NCBI GenBank assembly: GCA_021790455.1
Contig: JAJYDY010000005.1
Location: 1 to 37,506, forward strand
Direction: 5' to 3'
Source: Microcaldota archaeon
GTDB lineage: Archaea; Micrarchaeota; Micrarchaeia; Micrarchaeales; Micrarchaeaceae
Length of the DNA stretch: 37,506 nucleotides
The notes below the pieces were generated by a model, which saw only the letters and a list, made by a program, of their open reading frames with translations, was not told where the DNA came from and ran no database searches. The position numbers and the translations under genes are program-made. This document shows, one piece after another, positions 23,573 to 32,400 of this stretch; within the stretch, counting starts at the first letter, position 1; every line of letters begins with the position of its first letter.

Positions 23573-24106
23573 TTACTTCGTCTTTTCGACATGGATGCGG
23601 CGCTCCTCAGGGACGACCTTGTACTGCGCGTTCTCGAAGTGGAGCGCAAGCTCCCTCCCCTCGAAGAAGTGGTGGAGGAATACGGCGACCGCGGATGTGG
23701 CTGCGTGCGGCTGCGTCGTTATGCTGACATTGAAGTCCGCTATACTGTAAAGGTTCTTCGCAGCCTCAGTGATGGTGACTATGATAAGTATGTTCTTGTA
23801 CGTCTTAAGCGCGTATTCCACCTTGTTGATTGGAACACCATACCGCGTCAGGTACACTATCTTGTAGTTCTTCTTAGCCTTCAGGAATTCCTTCCAGCTG
23901 TTCGTGAAATCGACCGAGAAGGTGCCTCCCCACCTCCTGTTGAGGAGCTTGAAGTATTTCGTAAGCCTGCTGTTCTTCGGGGATGCGAAAGTCACGTTCG
24001 AGGCGCCGAATGCCCTGGCAGCGGTGCACAGGTCAAGGTTGCATTCGTATCCGTTCTTCCCTATGACTAGAATAGATATCGTGTCTTCCACCCGATAATA
24101 ATTCAA
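23573..24106 (-). CDS. trm56: tRNA (cytidine-56 2'-O)-methyltransferase
   Basis: A 177-residue SPOUT-class protein matching archaeal aTrm56, which methylates the 2'-O of C56 in the T-loop of tRNA. Features: LDLCTAARAFGA near the N-terminus, WGGTFSVDFTNSWKEFL, IVYLTRYGVPINKVE, then YSIADFNVSITTQPHAATSAVAVFLHHFFEG, where the Q-P-H and FLxxLFEG pattern is the family's C-terminal knot. The ending YKVVPEERRIHVEKT also fits. It is upstream of, and on the same strand as, the SecY-like gene. Confidence 0.83.
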   Translation of the reverse strand: MNYYRVEDTISILVIGKNGYECNLDLCTAARAFGASNVTFASPKNSRLTKYFKLLNRRWGGTFSVDFTNSWKEFLKAKKNYKIVYLTRYGVPINKVEYALKTYKNILIIVTITEAAKNLYSIADFNVSITTQPHAATSAVAVFLHHFFEGRELALHFENAQYKVVPEERRIHVEKTK

Positions 24107-24167
24107 TGTGAAGGTTTAAGAAGATAATGCGGTTTTGCGTTACACAGCATGCAGGACATGGTTAGGT

Positions 24168-24287
24168 ATGAACAAGGGAAAGGCGGGGAGCTGGGGGATT
24201 CCGCTGGTGTGGGTTGCAAGTGCAGACAGTGTGCTGGAAGAAATAAAGAAAGCAACAGGTAATAATGACAGGTATATGTTACTCTAA
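24168..24287 (+). pseudogene. C-terminal fragment of a VirB4-like ATPase/nuclease
   Basis: A 39-codon frame encodes GSWGIPLVWVASADSVLEEI and ends RYMLL, parallel to the last 32 residues of the 27414-29483 protein (GYGLPIVWVSHSEEVLAKI to EYLLV). It is thus the 3' end of a second copy of that gene family; the rest is missing. Lack of the Walker domain means it is inactive as an ATPase. It suggests past duplication, recombination or loss in this accessory region. Confidence 0.7.
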
Positions 24288-24299
24288 CACTGGATGAAA

Positions 24300-24959
24300 C
24301 TAATGTCTAAAAAGCTCGATCTCATTTTTAAGTGCGGCGGGCGTTGTTCTCGTCAATTCCACCTTATCGCAATCTGTAAATGCTGCAAGCTCCTCTATTG
24401 CTTTTGAGAGCCCGACAAACAAATCATCATTAATCTTTACATCGGGCAAGAGATTTATCGAATGGACTGTCATAGTTCTGCTCTTTCTATCAACTTTTGG
24501 ATCTGCAATACCCACTATCCTGTTTCCATGCAATATCGGCATTGTATAATAGCCATGGTTTCTTTCTGCTTTCGGGGTGTACATCTCTATTCTAAAGCGC
24601 AATCCGAACAATCTTTCCATTCTCTCCCTGAACCATATAAGATTATCAAATGGGGAAAGGAATGTCGAAACCGTTGACACTGCTGGTTTATCCGCCAGCT
24701 TTTCAATCGTTTTCAAATCATCGGATAATGCAAACGCAGCCTCTTCCCAACCGGAAACGCTGAGTTTCGTCACGATGTCTTCTGCCAGTAGGTCGACAAT
24801 AACCGCTCTTGTCTCACGTATGTTTTGCCTATAATAATCATTTATGTCCGGGGCGGTCGCAATTCCCTGGGCACCAAGAGAGTTTATAACTGCCCATCTT
24901 CTGAAATCAGCAAGCGAGTGTTCCTCATTCAGGAAGCGTTCAGGTATAACGCGCTCCAC
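24300..24959 (-). CDS. C-terminal part of a YcaQ/winged-helix DNA glycosylase-like protein
   Basis: 219 residues from GTG 24959. It matches the second half of the YcaQ-like family (HTH_42), which unhooks interstrand DNA crosslinks: LADFRRWAVINSLGAQGIA is a winged-helix part, and FLSPFDNLIWFRERMERLFG followed by YYTMPILHGNRIVGIADPKVDRKSR is the conserved core, all intact. The family is usually 370-400 residues, so the N-terminal winged-helix repeat that carries the catalytic QxQ/QxD motif is absent. It may be a pseudogene or a reduced form. The GTG overlaps the stop of a short upstream frame (TAGTG), suggesting translational coupling. Confidence 0.6.
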   Translation of the reverse strand: MERVIPERFLNEEHSLADFRRWAVINSLGAQGIATAPDINDYYRQNIRETRAVIVDLLAEDIVTKLSVSGWEEAAFALSDDLKTIEKLADKPAVSTVSTFLSPFDNLIWFRERMERLFGLRFRIEMYTPKAERNHGYYTMPILHGNRIVGIADPKVDRKSRTMTVHSINLLPDVKINDDLFVGLSKAIEELAAFTDCDKVELTRTTPAALKNEIELFRH

Positions 24960-25072
24960 TAAGTCATAGTAGCACTTAAAATTGGCTCTCCTCCACCGGT
25001 GTCTATATCAACTCTTGATGCCTTTCCTTCGCAGCCTGCTGCTTCAGGTTCCTCTGTTTTTGTCTTTTCCAT
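24959..25072 (-). CDS. Short acidic frame, possible TFS linker remnant
   Basis: A 37-residue frame, MEKTKTEEPEAAGCEGKASR onward. It is in the same frame as the zinc ribbon at 25088-25198, separated only by one TAA codon and four codons, and resembles the acidic linker (EKTKTTEEPE) that follows the N-terminal ribbon of transcription factor S. Its TAG overlaps the GTG of the glycosylase-like gene. It is probably what remains of a longer gene. Confidence 0.35.
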   Translation of the reverse strand: MEKTKTEEPEAAGCEGKASRVDIDTGGGEPILSATMT

Positions 25073-25087
25073 TTTGTCATCTTTATG

Positions 25088-25198
25088 TTATCTGTGTATG
25101 AGAGGCGCAACCTCATAATCACATTTCATGCATACGAACGCTATCTTATCGTTCTTTGCGCTCCTGCGCAATATCTTTCCACATTCCGGGCATCTCAT
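25088..25198 (-). CDS. RPB9/TFS-type zinc ribbon, truncated
   Basis: 36 residues, MRCPECGKILRRSAKNDKI then AFVCMKCDYEVAPLIHR. The CPEC/CMKC pair and spacing match the N-terminal ribbon of archaeal TFS (RpoM), which joins RNA polymerase like Rpb9. TFS normally has a second, C-terminal ribbon that stimulates transcript cleavage; here a TAA ends the frame and no second ribbon follows. A TAGGA precedes the ATG, and it starts eight bases after the 57-residue gene. It could act as a short Rpb9-like protein or be a broken tfs. Confidence 0.55.
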   Translation of the reverse strand: MRCPECGKILRRSAKNDKIAFVCMKCDYEVAPLIHR

Positions 25199-25206
25199 GT
25201 AAATTC

Positions 25207-25380
25207 CTAACAGCGCTCTATACTTACTCTTACGTTCCCTTTTGTGAGCTTCATCATCTCAGAGATGTAGCCTCCGACCTCGTTCTCTTTGCAGTACGCC
25301 TTTCCCATTACCGTGCCGCTGTCTGTCCTGACAAGCAGCATCCTGCTCCTTCCGAAGATCCTATTCATTATCCAGTCCAT
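25207..25380 (-). CDS. Small unknown protein
   Basis: A 57-residue protein from ATG 25380, MDWIMNRIFGRSRMLLVRTD to KGNVRVSIERC. A clear ribosome site GGGTGA lies six bases upstream, and a TATA box followed by an inverted repeat sits about 180 bases further up, so it is likely expressed. No domain is recognised. It begins a short operon with the truncated zinc ribbon. Confidence 0.5.
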   Translation of the reverse strand: MDWIMNRIFGRSRMLLVRTDSGTVMGKAYCKENEVGGYISEMMKLTKGNVRVSIERC

Positions 25381-25543
25381 TAAAATCACCCTAAACGCGA
25401 GGTGGGAATGGTGGATTCGGAGCAAAGAAGAACACGGTGTATATCCTGCATCCTGTTTTGGCGTGATTCCCTGGTGGGGTGGGCGATGCGGCGCTGTAGC
25501 TGCATGCATTAGAATCAAACACATCCCTGCTCCTTCTTCCACC

Positions 25544-25567
25544 CATAATACCCTGTATAGTATTATG
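25544..25567 (-). promoter_or_regulatory. Inverted repeat (operator candidate) over a transcription start
   Basis: CATAATAC at 25544-25551 and GTATTATG at 25560-25567 form a perfect eight-base inverted repeat with an eight-base spacer. A minus-strand TATA (ACTTATATAC, about 25575-25586) predicts initiation near 25555, inside the repeat. It is placed as an operator for the operon starting at 25380. Confidence 0.5.
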
Positions 25568-25714
25568 TGCTAACTTGTATATAAGTGCAAGTAGGTCATT
25601 TTAATCTATTATAGAATAATATTCATAAATCTGCTAAATTTAGTCATAAATTTATATATTTGTACAAGATTCCTCTATAGATAGATAAATTTTAAAGAAA
25701 TAATTTTTAGAAAG

Positions 25715-25723
25715 CTTTAAATA
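25715..25723 (+). promoter_or_regulatory. TATA box for the AT-rich regulator gene
   Basis: CTTTAAATA lies about 38 bases before the ATG at 25757. The 25570-25740 stretch is otherwise AT-rich spacer with no gene. Confidence 0.45.
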
Positions 25724-25756
25724 TTAGAATTACAGATGATATTACTGGTGTAGTTG

Positions 25757-27106
25757 ATGCCTAGAAGAGCGAAGAAGGAGGAGTTGCCAGAGGCTGTTAA
25801 ACAGATATTGGACAGGTTAGGCAAAGAGCACGACTATCCTCTGGAAGTTCACAAGCGGAATGATAGCTATTATGTCTCTGAGAGCACCTGGTATTGGGAC
25901 AGCTTCAGGAAACAAAAAAGAAAGGCCTCCCTTTATCTAGGAACTATAACAAAAGATGGCAAACTGGAAGAACCTAAAAGGAAAAAACTCGCGACAAGCG
26001 GGGTAAAAAATTTAAAAGAGTACCTAAAAGAGAAGAATATAAGTGCAAAGCAGGAATCACAAACATTTTTCGAGAATAAATGGGAGCCGGAAACTCTTAG
26101 GATACTAAGCACCGAACCTAGAGAGGGCATCATGAAGGTAAGCAGAGAACTCAACACCCCATACCCTACTGCGCATAGCCGGGTAAGAAAGCTGGAAAAG
26201 AAATATGGTATTAAATATACACTAGACTATGCCTTTTTAGATAGATTCAATTTCCACAGATTTTTAGTCATTGCTAAATTTAGACAAAAGAAACCGGACA
26301 TTGATAGGCTTAAAAATCTCCTGAAAGCCGAGCCAAGGATTCAGCTCGCGCTGTGGGCGAGAGGAGACTACAATCTATTCATTTTTATTCTTGCGTCGGT
26401 GCCCAGCGAAGCGGAAAGCATTGTCTATAAATTGAGATCAGACCCTACCCTTGAAAGATGCCCTGCATTTTGGTATGCTAGTTATTATCTGCAGGGATAC
26501 GGCTATATTCCACTTAGAAACGAGTTTTTTGACTTGATTAAAGAAAGAGTTTGGGTAAAGACAAAAGAAACACCGAGAAGAGAGCATGGACAGCTATTCA
26601 AAAGAGAATATGCAGTAATGCGGGAGTTAAATGCGGACGGTCTAATGAGTTTTACAGCTATAGACAAAAAATATAGCTTGAAAAGAGGGTCTGCCCAACA
26701 TACATATAACAGTTTAATCGAAGGAAAACAGTTGCATAGAGTAACTATGCTCATGGAAAGGCCGCCAATAAAAGGCACAGCGGTTATAGTGCTTCAACAA
26801 ATTAATATTAACAAGTTCAACAAGACAAAAAAGGATTATTTCAAAAATATAATTGAAGAGACGAATAGACCACTGAATAAATTCATTTTTAGCGGCGATA
26901 TAGGTTCGCCATATGGCGTAATGTTGATAGCACCTATTTATCAAGAAGGTGACCTGGAAAAGCTGGAGGATGAGCTTGAGAGAAAAGTCAAGGGAATTAG
27001 AATTAAAACAGCGTTTGTAAGTGATATCCTGACTGGTAACTTAGGATTCAGAAAAATTGATAACAGAAAAACCAGAACATATGGAAGAATTGCAATAGAA
27101 ACTTAG
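25757..27106 (+). CDS. Lrp/AsnC-like DNA-binding protein with transposase-like N-terminus
   Basis: A 449-residue protein. The first ~75 residues (YYVSESTWYWDSFRKQKRKA, SLYLGTITKDGKLEEPKRKK) resemble the N-terminal segment of archaeal transposases and related proteins. A winged helix follows (REGIMKVSRELNTPYPTAHSRVRKLEKKYG, residues ~115-150) and then alternating strands (FLVIAKFRQKKPDIDRLKNLL, ARGDYNLFIFILAS) like an AsnC ligand-binding region. A second helix-turn-helix and a second such region follow from about 280. There are no transposase catalytic residues. Base composition is markedly more AT-rich than neighbouring genes, pointing to recent acquisition. The ATG at 25757 is preferred over TTG 25754. 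Confidence 0.6.
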   Translation: MPRRAKKEELPEAVKQILDRLGKEHDYPLEVHKRNDSYYVSESTWYWDSFRKQKRKASLYLGTITKDGKLEEPKRKKLATSGVKNLKEYLKEKNISAKQESQTFFENKWEPETLRILSTEPREGIMKVSRELNTPYPTAHSRVRKLEKKYGIKYTLDYAFLDRFNFHRFLVIAKFRQKKPDIDRLKNLLKAEPRIQLALWARGDYNLFIFILASVPSEAESIVYKLRSDPTLERCPAFWYASYYLQGYGYIPLRNEFFDLIKERVWVKTKETPRREHGQLFKREYAVMRELNADGLMSFTAIDKKYSLKRGSAQHTYNSLIEGKQLHRVTMLMERPPIKGTAVIVLQQININKFNKTKKDYFKNIIEETNRPLNKFIFSGDIGSPYGVMLIAPIYQEGDLEKLEDELERKVKGIRIKTAFVSDILTGNLGFRKIDNRKTRTYGRIAIET

Positions 27107-27413
27107 ATCATAGAAATAGGAAAAAGCCACAGGTCGCTCTGACCTTGTTAACTGTTGCTCTTAGCCGGTTTTACCCTGGCCCGTCATCTCCGCCCATCTA
27201 TATCACTAAATCAAACTGGGTTCGCAGGGTTTTTATACCCTTCCTATCAACCCCGCCGGCATAGACAATTGACGCAGCGGCCCTCGGAGGCGCCGGGTTT
27301 TGGTTTCGTCTAATTTTGGGATCAATCTACAATCGCACCTGTTAAGACAAAGGGTTTATGCACGAATATTGCCGGAACAAAAGCTCTATATTGCTTGATT
27401 GCGGAATGGATTT
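27107..27413 (+). other. Intergenic region upstream of the VirB4-like gene
   Basis: About 300 bases. A hairpin GGTC-GCTCT-GACC at 27132-27144 may end the regulator transcript. GTTTTTATACCC at about 27229 and TCTATATT at 27385-27392 are TATA-like; the second is 25 bases before the ATG at 27414, making a leaderless start. No tRNA or protein gene is seen. Confidence 0.4.
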
Positions 27414-29483
27414 ATGCCATACTCTGGAAGCGCCGCAGGCGGAATGCATATCGTCGGCAGCTCATCTGTCGATGACGCCCTCCGCCTCCTAAAGCGCAGC
27501 CGGGCTATCGCTGAGAGGGCGCTGGGCAGGCCAGAACGCGCAGCGAAGAGGAAAAAGCGCGGTTTTCTGTCCTTCCTTTCGTCCGGCGATGCTACTCCCC
27601 ACAGCTCGGTTAACGGGATAGAGCTCGGGATGTCAATGGAGCATATGACCGAGAAGCAGCACTATGTCCGCGATTACTCTTCCATCAATTCGAGAGTGGA
27701 GACGCGCATGAGCAGGGTCGGGGAAAATGCCCCATTCTACATAGACTATTGCAATGAGCAGACCATGCACTGCGCGATCCTCGGAAGTTCAGGCTCCGGC
27801 AAGACCACGACCATGCGCTCCCTTGTCGCGCGGGCCGCAATCTCATACAAGACAAGGTTTCTTGTAATTGACTGGAACGGGGAGAGCGAGGACTGGGCAT
27901 CCTCCGCCGGCGCCGCAATCTGGCGGGTGCCCGAGCACATGAAGATAAATCCATTTGCGCTGAGGGATGCGATGCCTGCCGAGCGTGCGAGCGAGGTCGC
28001 GGAGCTCTTCCAGTTCGGCGCAAAGCTGACCCCCCTGCAGGCGAACAGGCTCAGAAGCGCGCTTATAGAGATTTACAGGGATAAGCGGTCCCCATCGCTC
28101 GTTGATGTATGGCTGAAGGTGGGAAGGAAAGGTTCGCGCGACAGCGATTACGCAGGCTGGATGGACCAGAGGCTGAGGATGGTCCAGCGTGTCATAGGCA
28201 CCGAGCCGGATGAGTTCTGGTCAGGCATCCTGCAGAGGAACAATGTGGTAAGCCTCAGGGGTCTCAACGAGATAGAAAAATCGCTCTTCGCATATGCGCT
28301 CTTCCAAAGGATATACGACTCTTTCAACAGGAAGCCGGAACTCAACGCATCAGTGAAACTGCTGCTCGTCCTCGATGAGGCGTGGCAGATACTCCAGGAC
28401 CAGAATGTGAACGGCACACTTTACGAATCCTTGCCCACAAAAATAGTCAGGCTTGGCAGGAAATATGGGTTCGCGGTGATTGTAAGCACACAGCAGATAG
28501 AGGATATCCCAAATCCATTCATAAATTCCAGTTCTGTCAAGGTGCTCCACAATTACCATGACTGGGAAAAGGTCAAGAGCATGCAGAACGTTTTTGGGCT
28601 TAACCCGCTCGAGAAGGCGTATCTCAACAGCGCGCACATCGGGGAGGCATTCGTCTTCGACAAACAGAAGGTCCAGAAGGGGCAGCAGTGGCCGGAGTAC
28701 GTGAAGATAAAGCCGCTGCGGGAGTCTGAAATGGAGGAGCTGAAAAACAGTTCTTTGCGCTACGCGCCACAAAGGATAGATGAAGAACAGCTTCCACTCG
28801 ATCTTTATGAAAGCACAGGCAGGACTCAATCCGCAAAGCCGGAAGAAAAAACAAACATTTTCAGGCATCCGATCGAAGCGCCGACACCCATGCTCCATGC
28901 GGGACTCCTCGCCCTGCAGAACAATCCCGGTGCCGGCATGAACAAGCTTGTCAAGTGGCTGACGCAGAAGGGATGGATTACGAGCACCACTACCATCTAT
29001 GGAAGGAAGGGGAGCTATCCTGGAATATTCGACAACCTCCTTTCGTTGAAGATGATAGGGAAGAACGCTGAAGGCGAGTTTGAGATTGCGGAAGAAGGGC
29101 TGCGATGGATAGATCCATTGAGGATTTCTGAGTCGGAACCCAAACAGCAGGGTTCAGACCTGCACAAGCAGATTGTCATCAAGACAATCAGGAAGCTGCA
29201 CGAGCAGAACATGCTGGTGATTGCGCCGAAAGGCGTCAGCACAAGGACAGAGGAGCTGCCAGACCTTGTCGCGTACCCGATGGCAGGCAAGAAGTACCTC
29301 TGGGATGATTCGAGGAAGAAGGCATACGAAATCCAGACTGGCGCACGGAAGGAAAAAATAGAAGCGAATTCGCGGAAAGACACCGGATACGGTCTTCCGA
29401 TAGTCTGGGTCTCACACAGCGAAGAGGTCCTCGCAAAAATAAGGGAGATTGCATCAAGCGGAGACGAGTATCTTTTGGTCTAG
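27414..29483 (+). CDS. VirB4/HerA-like ATPase with C-terminal nuclease-like domain
   Basis: A 689-residue protein. The ATPase core has Walker A GSSGSGKTTT (residues ~124-133) and Walker B LLLVLDEAWQIL, with an IVSTQQIED sensor segment; this places it with the VirB4/TraC and HerA families that power conjugation or DNA pumping. The last ~130 residues are separate: a winged-helix-like section, then PDLVAYPMAG and a KKAYEIQTGARKEKIE strand followed by LPIVWVSHSEE, with the D...ExQ...K layout of PD-(D/E)xK-type nucleases (inference). No membrane partner gene is adjacent. A start at TTG 27399 is possible, but the promoter favours the ATG at 27414. Its stop directly abuts the gyrA stop. Confidence 0.8.
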   Translation: MPYSGSAAGGMHIVGSSSVDDALRLLKRSRAIAERALGRPERAAKRKKRGFLSFLSSGDATPHSSVNGIELGMSMEHMTEKQHYVRDYSSINSRVETRMSRVGENAPFYIDYCNEQTMHCAILGSSGSGKTTTMRSLVARAAISYKTRFLVIDWNGESEDWASSAGAAIWRVPEHMKINPFALRDAMPAERASEVAELFQFGAKLTPLQANRLRSALIEIYRDKRSPSLVDVWLKVGRKGSRDSDYAGWMDQRLRMVQRVIGTEPDEFWSGILQRNNVVSLRGLNEIEKSLFAYALFQRIYDSFNRKPELNASVKLLLVLDEAWQILQDQNVNGTLYESLPTKIVRLGRKYGFAVIVSTQQIEDIPNPFINSSSVKVLHNYHDWEKVKSMQNVFGLNPLEKAYLNSAHIGEAFVFDKQKVQKGQQWPEYVKIKPLRESEMEELKNSSLRYAPQRIDEEQLPLDLYESTGRTQSAKPEEKTNIFRHPIEAPTPMLHAGLLALQNNPGAGMNKLVKWLTQKGWITSTTTIYGRKGSYPGIFDNLLSLKMIGKNAEGEFEIAEEGLRWIDPLRISESEPKQQGSDLHKQIVIKTIRKLHEQNMLVIAPKGVSTRTEELPDLVAYPMAGKKYLWDDSRKKAYEIQTGARKEKIEANSRKDTGYGLPIVWVSHSEEVLAKIREIASSGDEYLLV

Positions 29484-32400
29484 CTAGACGGTCTGCGCGT
29501 CGACGACCCTCACTCCCGGTTCCACCCTCATGAGCCGCACTCCGCTTGCGCTCCTTCCCGTCTGCCTTATCTCCGATACTGGGAACTGGATCGAAAGGCC
29601 TTTCGAATTTATCAGCAGCACGCTTTCCTCGGGCATTACCTTGAGGGACTTGACAACATACCCTGTCTTCTCCTTCACCTTGAGGTTGATCACTCCCTTG
29701 CCGCCCCTTCTCTGCAGCCTGTACTCCTTCAGTTCTGTGACCTTCCCGAATCCATTCTCTGTTATGGTCGCTATGTAATCGGTTTCTCTTGCTACAAGGA
29801 CGTTGACGACCTGGTCGTTGTTCCCTATCCTTATCCCCCTGACTCCCCTCGCTACCCTCCCCATAGGCCGCACGTCGTTTTCGTCGAACCTCAGAGCCTT
29901 GCCCCTCTTCGTTGCTATGAATATCTGCGACTTCCCATCGCTTATGCACGTGTCAGCGAGGGTGTCTCCGTCCTCAAGGGGCATCGCTATTATCCCGTTT
30001 GCCCGCGGCCTTGAGAACCTCTCTGCGTTGACCCTCTTTATCTTCCCCTTCCGCGTGACAAAGGTCATGAAGCTCTTCTCAAACGCCCTTGTGTCTATTA
30101 CCTTCTCGATCGACTCTCCCTCTGCAAGCCTGACGAGGTTGACCGCCGCCTTTCCATGCCCGTACCTGCCTGCCTCAGGTACCTGCCATGCCTTCATCCA
30201 GTAAGCCCTTCCCTTGTTCGTGAGCACAAGCAGGTAATCTTTTGTCATGCAGGATACAATCTGCTTTACGAAGTCCCCTTCTGTAAGCTCTATCGCGATT
30301 ATTCCCTTTCCACCCCTTCCCTGCGCCCTGTATGCATTCGTCGGAAGCCTCTTCATGTAGTTCTTGCTCGTGAGAATTACAGTAGTCTCCTCGTCAGGGA
30401 TAAGGTCCTCGTTCTCTATCTCCTCGAACTCGGACTGCTCTACCTGCGTCCGCCTGTCCCTTCCATATTTTTCCTTAAGCTCTTTTGTCTCCTCCTTGAT
30501 TATCTGATAAACCTTGCTCTCATTTTCTAGGATTTCCTTGAAATTCGTGATCTTCTGCACTAGGTCCTTCTTCTCCGTCTCGAGCGATGTGCTCTCCAGG
30601 CTCGTGAGCTTGCTGAGTTTCATGTCTAGTATTGCAGTGGCCTGCTTTTCGGAAAGCGAGTACTTGCTCATGAGATGAGAGCGCGCCTCCTTTGCGTCTG
30701 AGCTCTTCTTTATCGTTGCTATGACTTCGTTTATGTTTACGATTGCGATGAGAAGGCCGTCGACAATGTGCAGCCTGTCACTCGCGACATCGAGGTCGAA
30801 CTTCGTCCTCTTCTTTATAACGTCGAGCCTGTGGTCGACAAAAGTCTTGATGAAGTTCCTTATGTTCATGGTCATAAGGTTGTTCCCTATCACTGCGATG
30901 TTCATTACAGGGAAAGATATCTGCAGCTGCGTGTGCTTGTAGAGCGTGTTGAGAACTGCGTTTGCATTCGCATCCTTCTTTAGCTCAATCACGACGCGGA
31001 TTCCCTCCTTTCCGCTCTCATCCCTGAGATCGCTGATTCCCTGGACTTTCTTTTCCTTTACAAGTTCAGCGATCTTCTGCACCATCGTTGCCTTGTTGAC
31101 GGTGTAGGGTATCTCTGTGATAAGTATGACATTCCTGTTCTTCTCCTCCTCTATCACCGCCTTTCCCCTCAATATGCAGGAGCCCCTTCCTGTGAGATAG
31201 GATGCGATGAGCGCGCTGTTCCTGAAGACTATTCCGCCAGTAGCGAAATCAGGCCCCTGTATGTACTGCAGAAGCTCCTGTGGGGTTATGTCCTGTTTTT
31301 CGATGTATGCGATTACCGCATCGCAAATCTCCCTGAGATTGTGCTGCATTATGTTGGTCGCAAACCCGACAGCGATTCCGGCGGCGCCATTCACAAGTAG
31401 GTTGGGGACCTTTGCTGGGAGGACGAGCGGTTCCTCTTCTGTGTTGTCGAAGTTGGGGACGAAAGGCACCGCCTTCTTTTCCAGGTCTGCAAGCATCTCC
31501 TCCGCGAGCTTGTTGAGTTTGACCTCAGTGTATCTTTGCGCGGCAGGAGAATCTCCGTCGACACTTCCCATATTTCCTTGACCTTGTACAAGCGTATGAT
31601 TCATAGAGAAGTCCTGCGCCATCCTAACGAGCGTCTCGTACGCAGCAATGTCGCCGTGTGGGTGGTACTTTCCGATGCAGTTATGGGAGAGCATCCCATT
31701 TGCAACAAACTCGTGTTGGCTATCAACACCAATATCATAAGTAATGTCCTCACCGAATTCTTCTACAGAAATCACCGGTGAAAAGTTCATCTTGTCACGT
31801 ACTATTGAAGCCATGAAAGGCGCATATTGTGACTTTATCCTAGCAAGTTTGTCCTGAATTCCCCATTCTAAGACCTGGGAAATGCGCAATTGTGTGCTGT
31901 GCAAATCAGAACTATATCTTATTTTTGCGCCGGTTCTATACTTTATTCCTGCTCTAAATTTCCTACCTTCGCTATCTTTGTACCAACCACTACCAATATG
32001 TTTAGAGCTTAGTTCCGTGAACAGCTTTTCCCCAGCCCAAGGAAGCACATCATAATCAGATTTTTTTAAATTGCGCGTCAGGAGATCCTGAGAACGTTCT
32101 CTTTTCTTCTCCTCTCTAAGGTTTAATATGCTTGCGAGTCGTTGTGCATTTATTCCAGCAAACTCTAGGCTAAATGCATCATTTACATGCACTTTTCTAC
32201 CGAGTATTTTCGTTTCGCCCTCTTTTCTGCTTTTGTACTTTTTCCCGTGGATGTCAAGGTGATGAAGCAGTATCAGCAACTGATTCGCAATCTCGTTGGA
32301 TATGGTAGCATACTCAATAATGTTTCTCTCTTTGTGTATATGTCCATCTCCATCAAACATTCCACTTAGAAGCGCAGAAATAACAGATTTTGGGCTTATG

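Noticed and set aside
25757-27106. Active transposase
   Set aside because: Only the N-terminal segment is transposase-like; helix-turn-helix and AsnC-like regions dominate, no DDE catalytic pattern or flanking terminal repeats are visible.
27120-27240. Possible signal recognition particle-like or RNase P RNA on the minus strand
   Set aside because: Short similarities such as GGTCAG and CCGGC occur in the wrong order and the required helices do not form.
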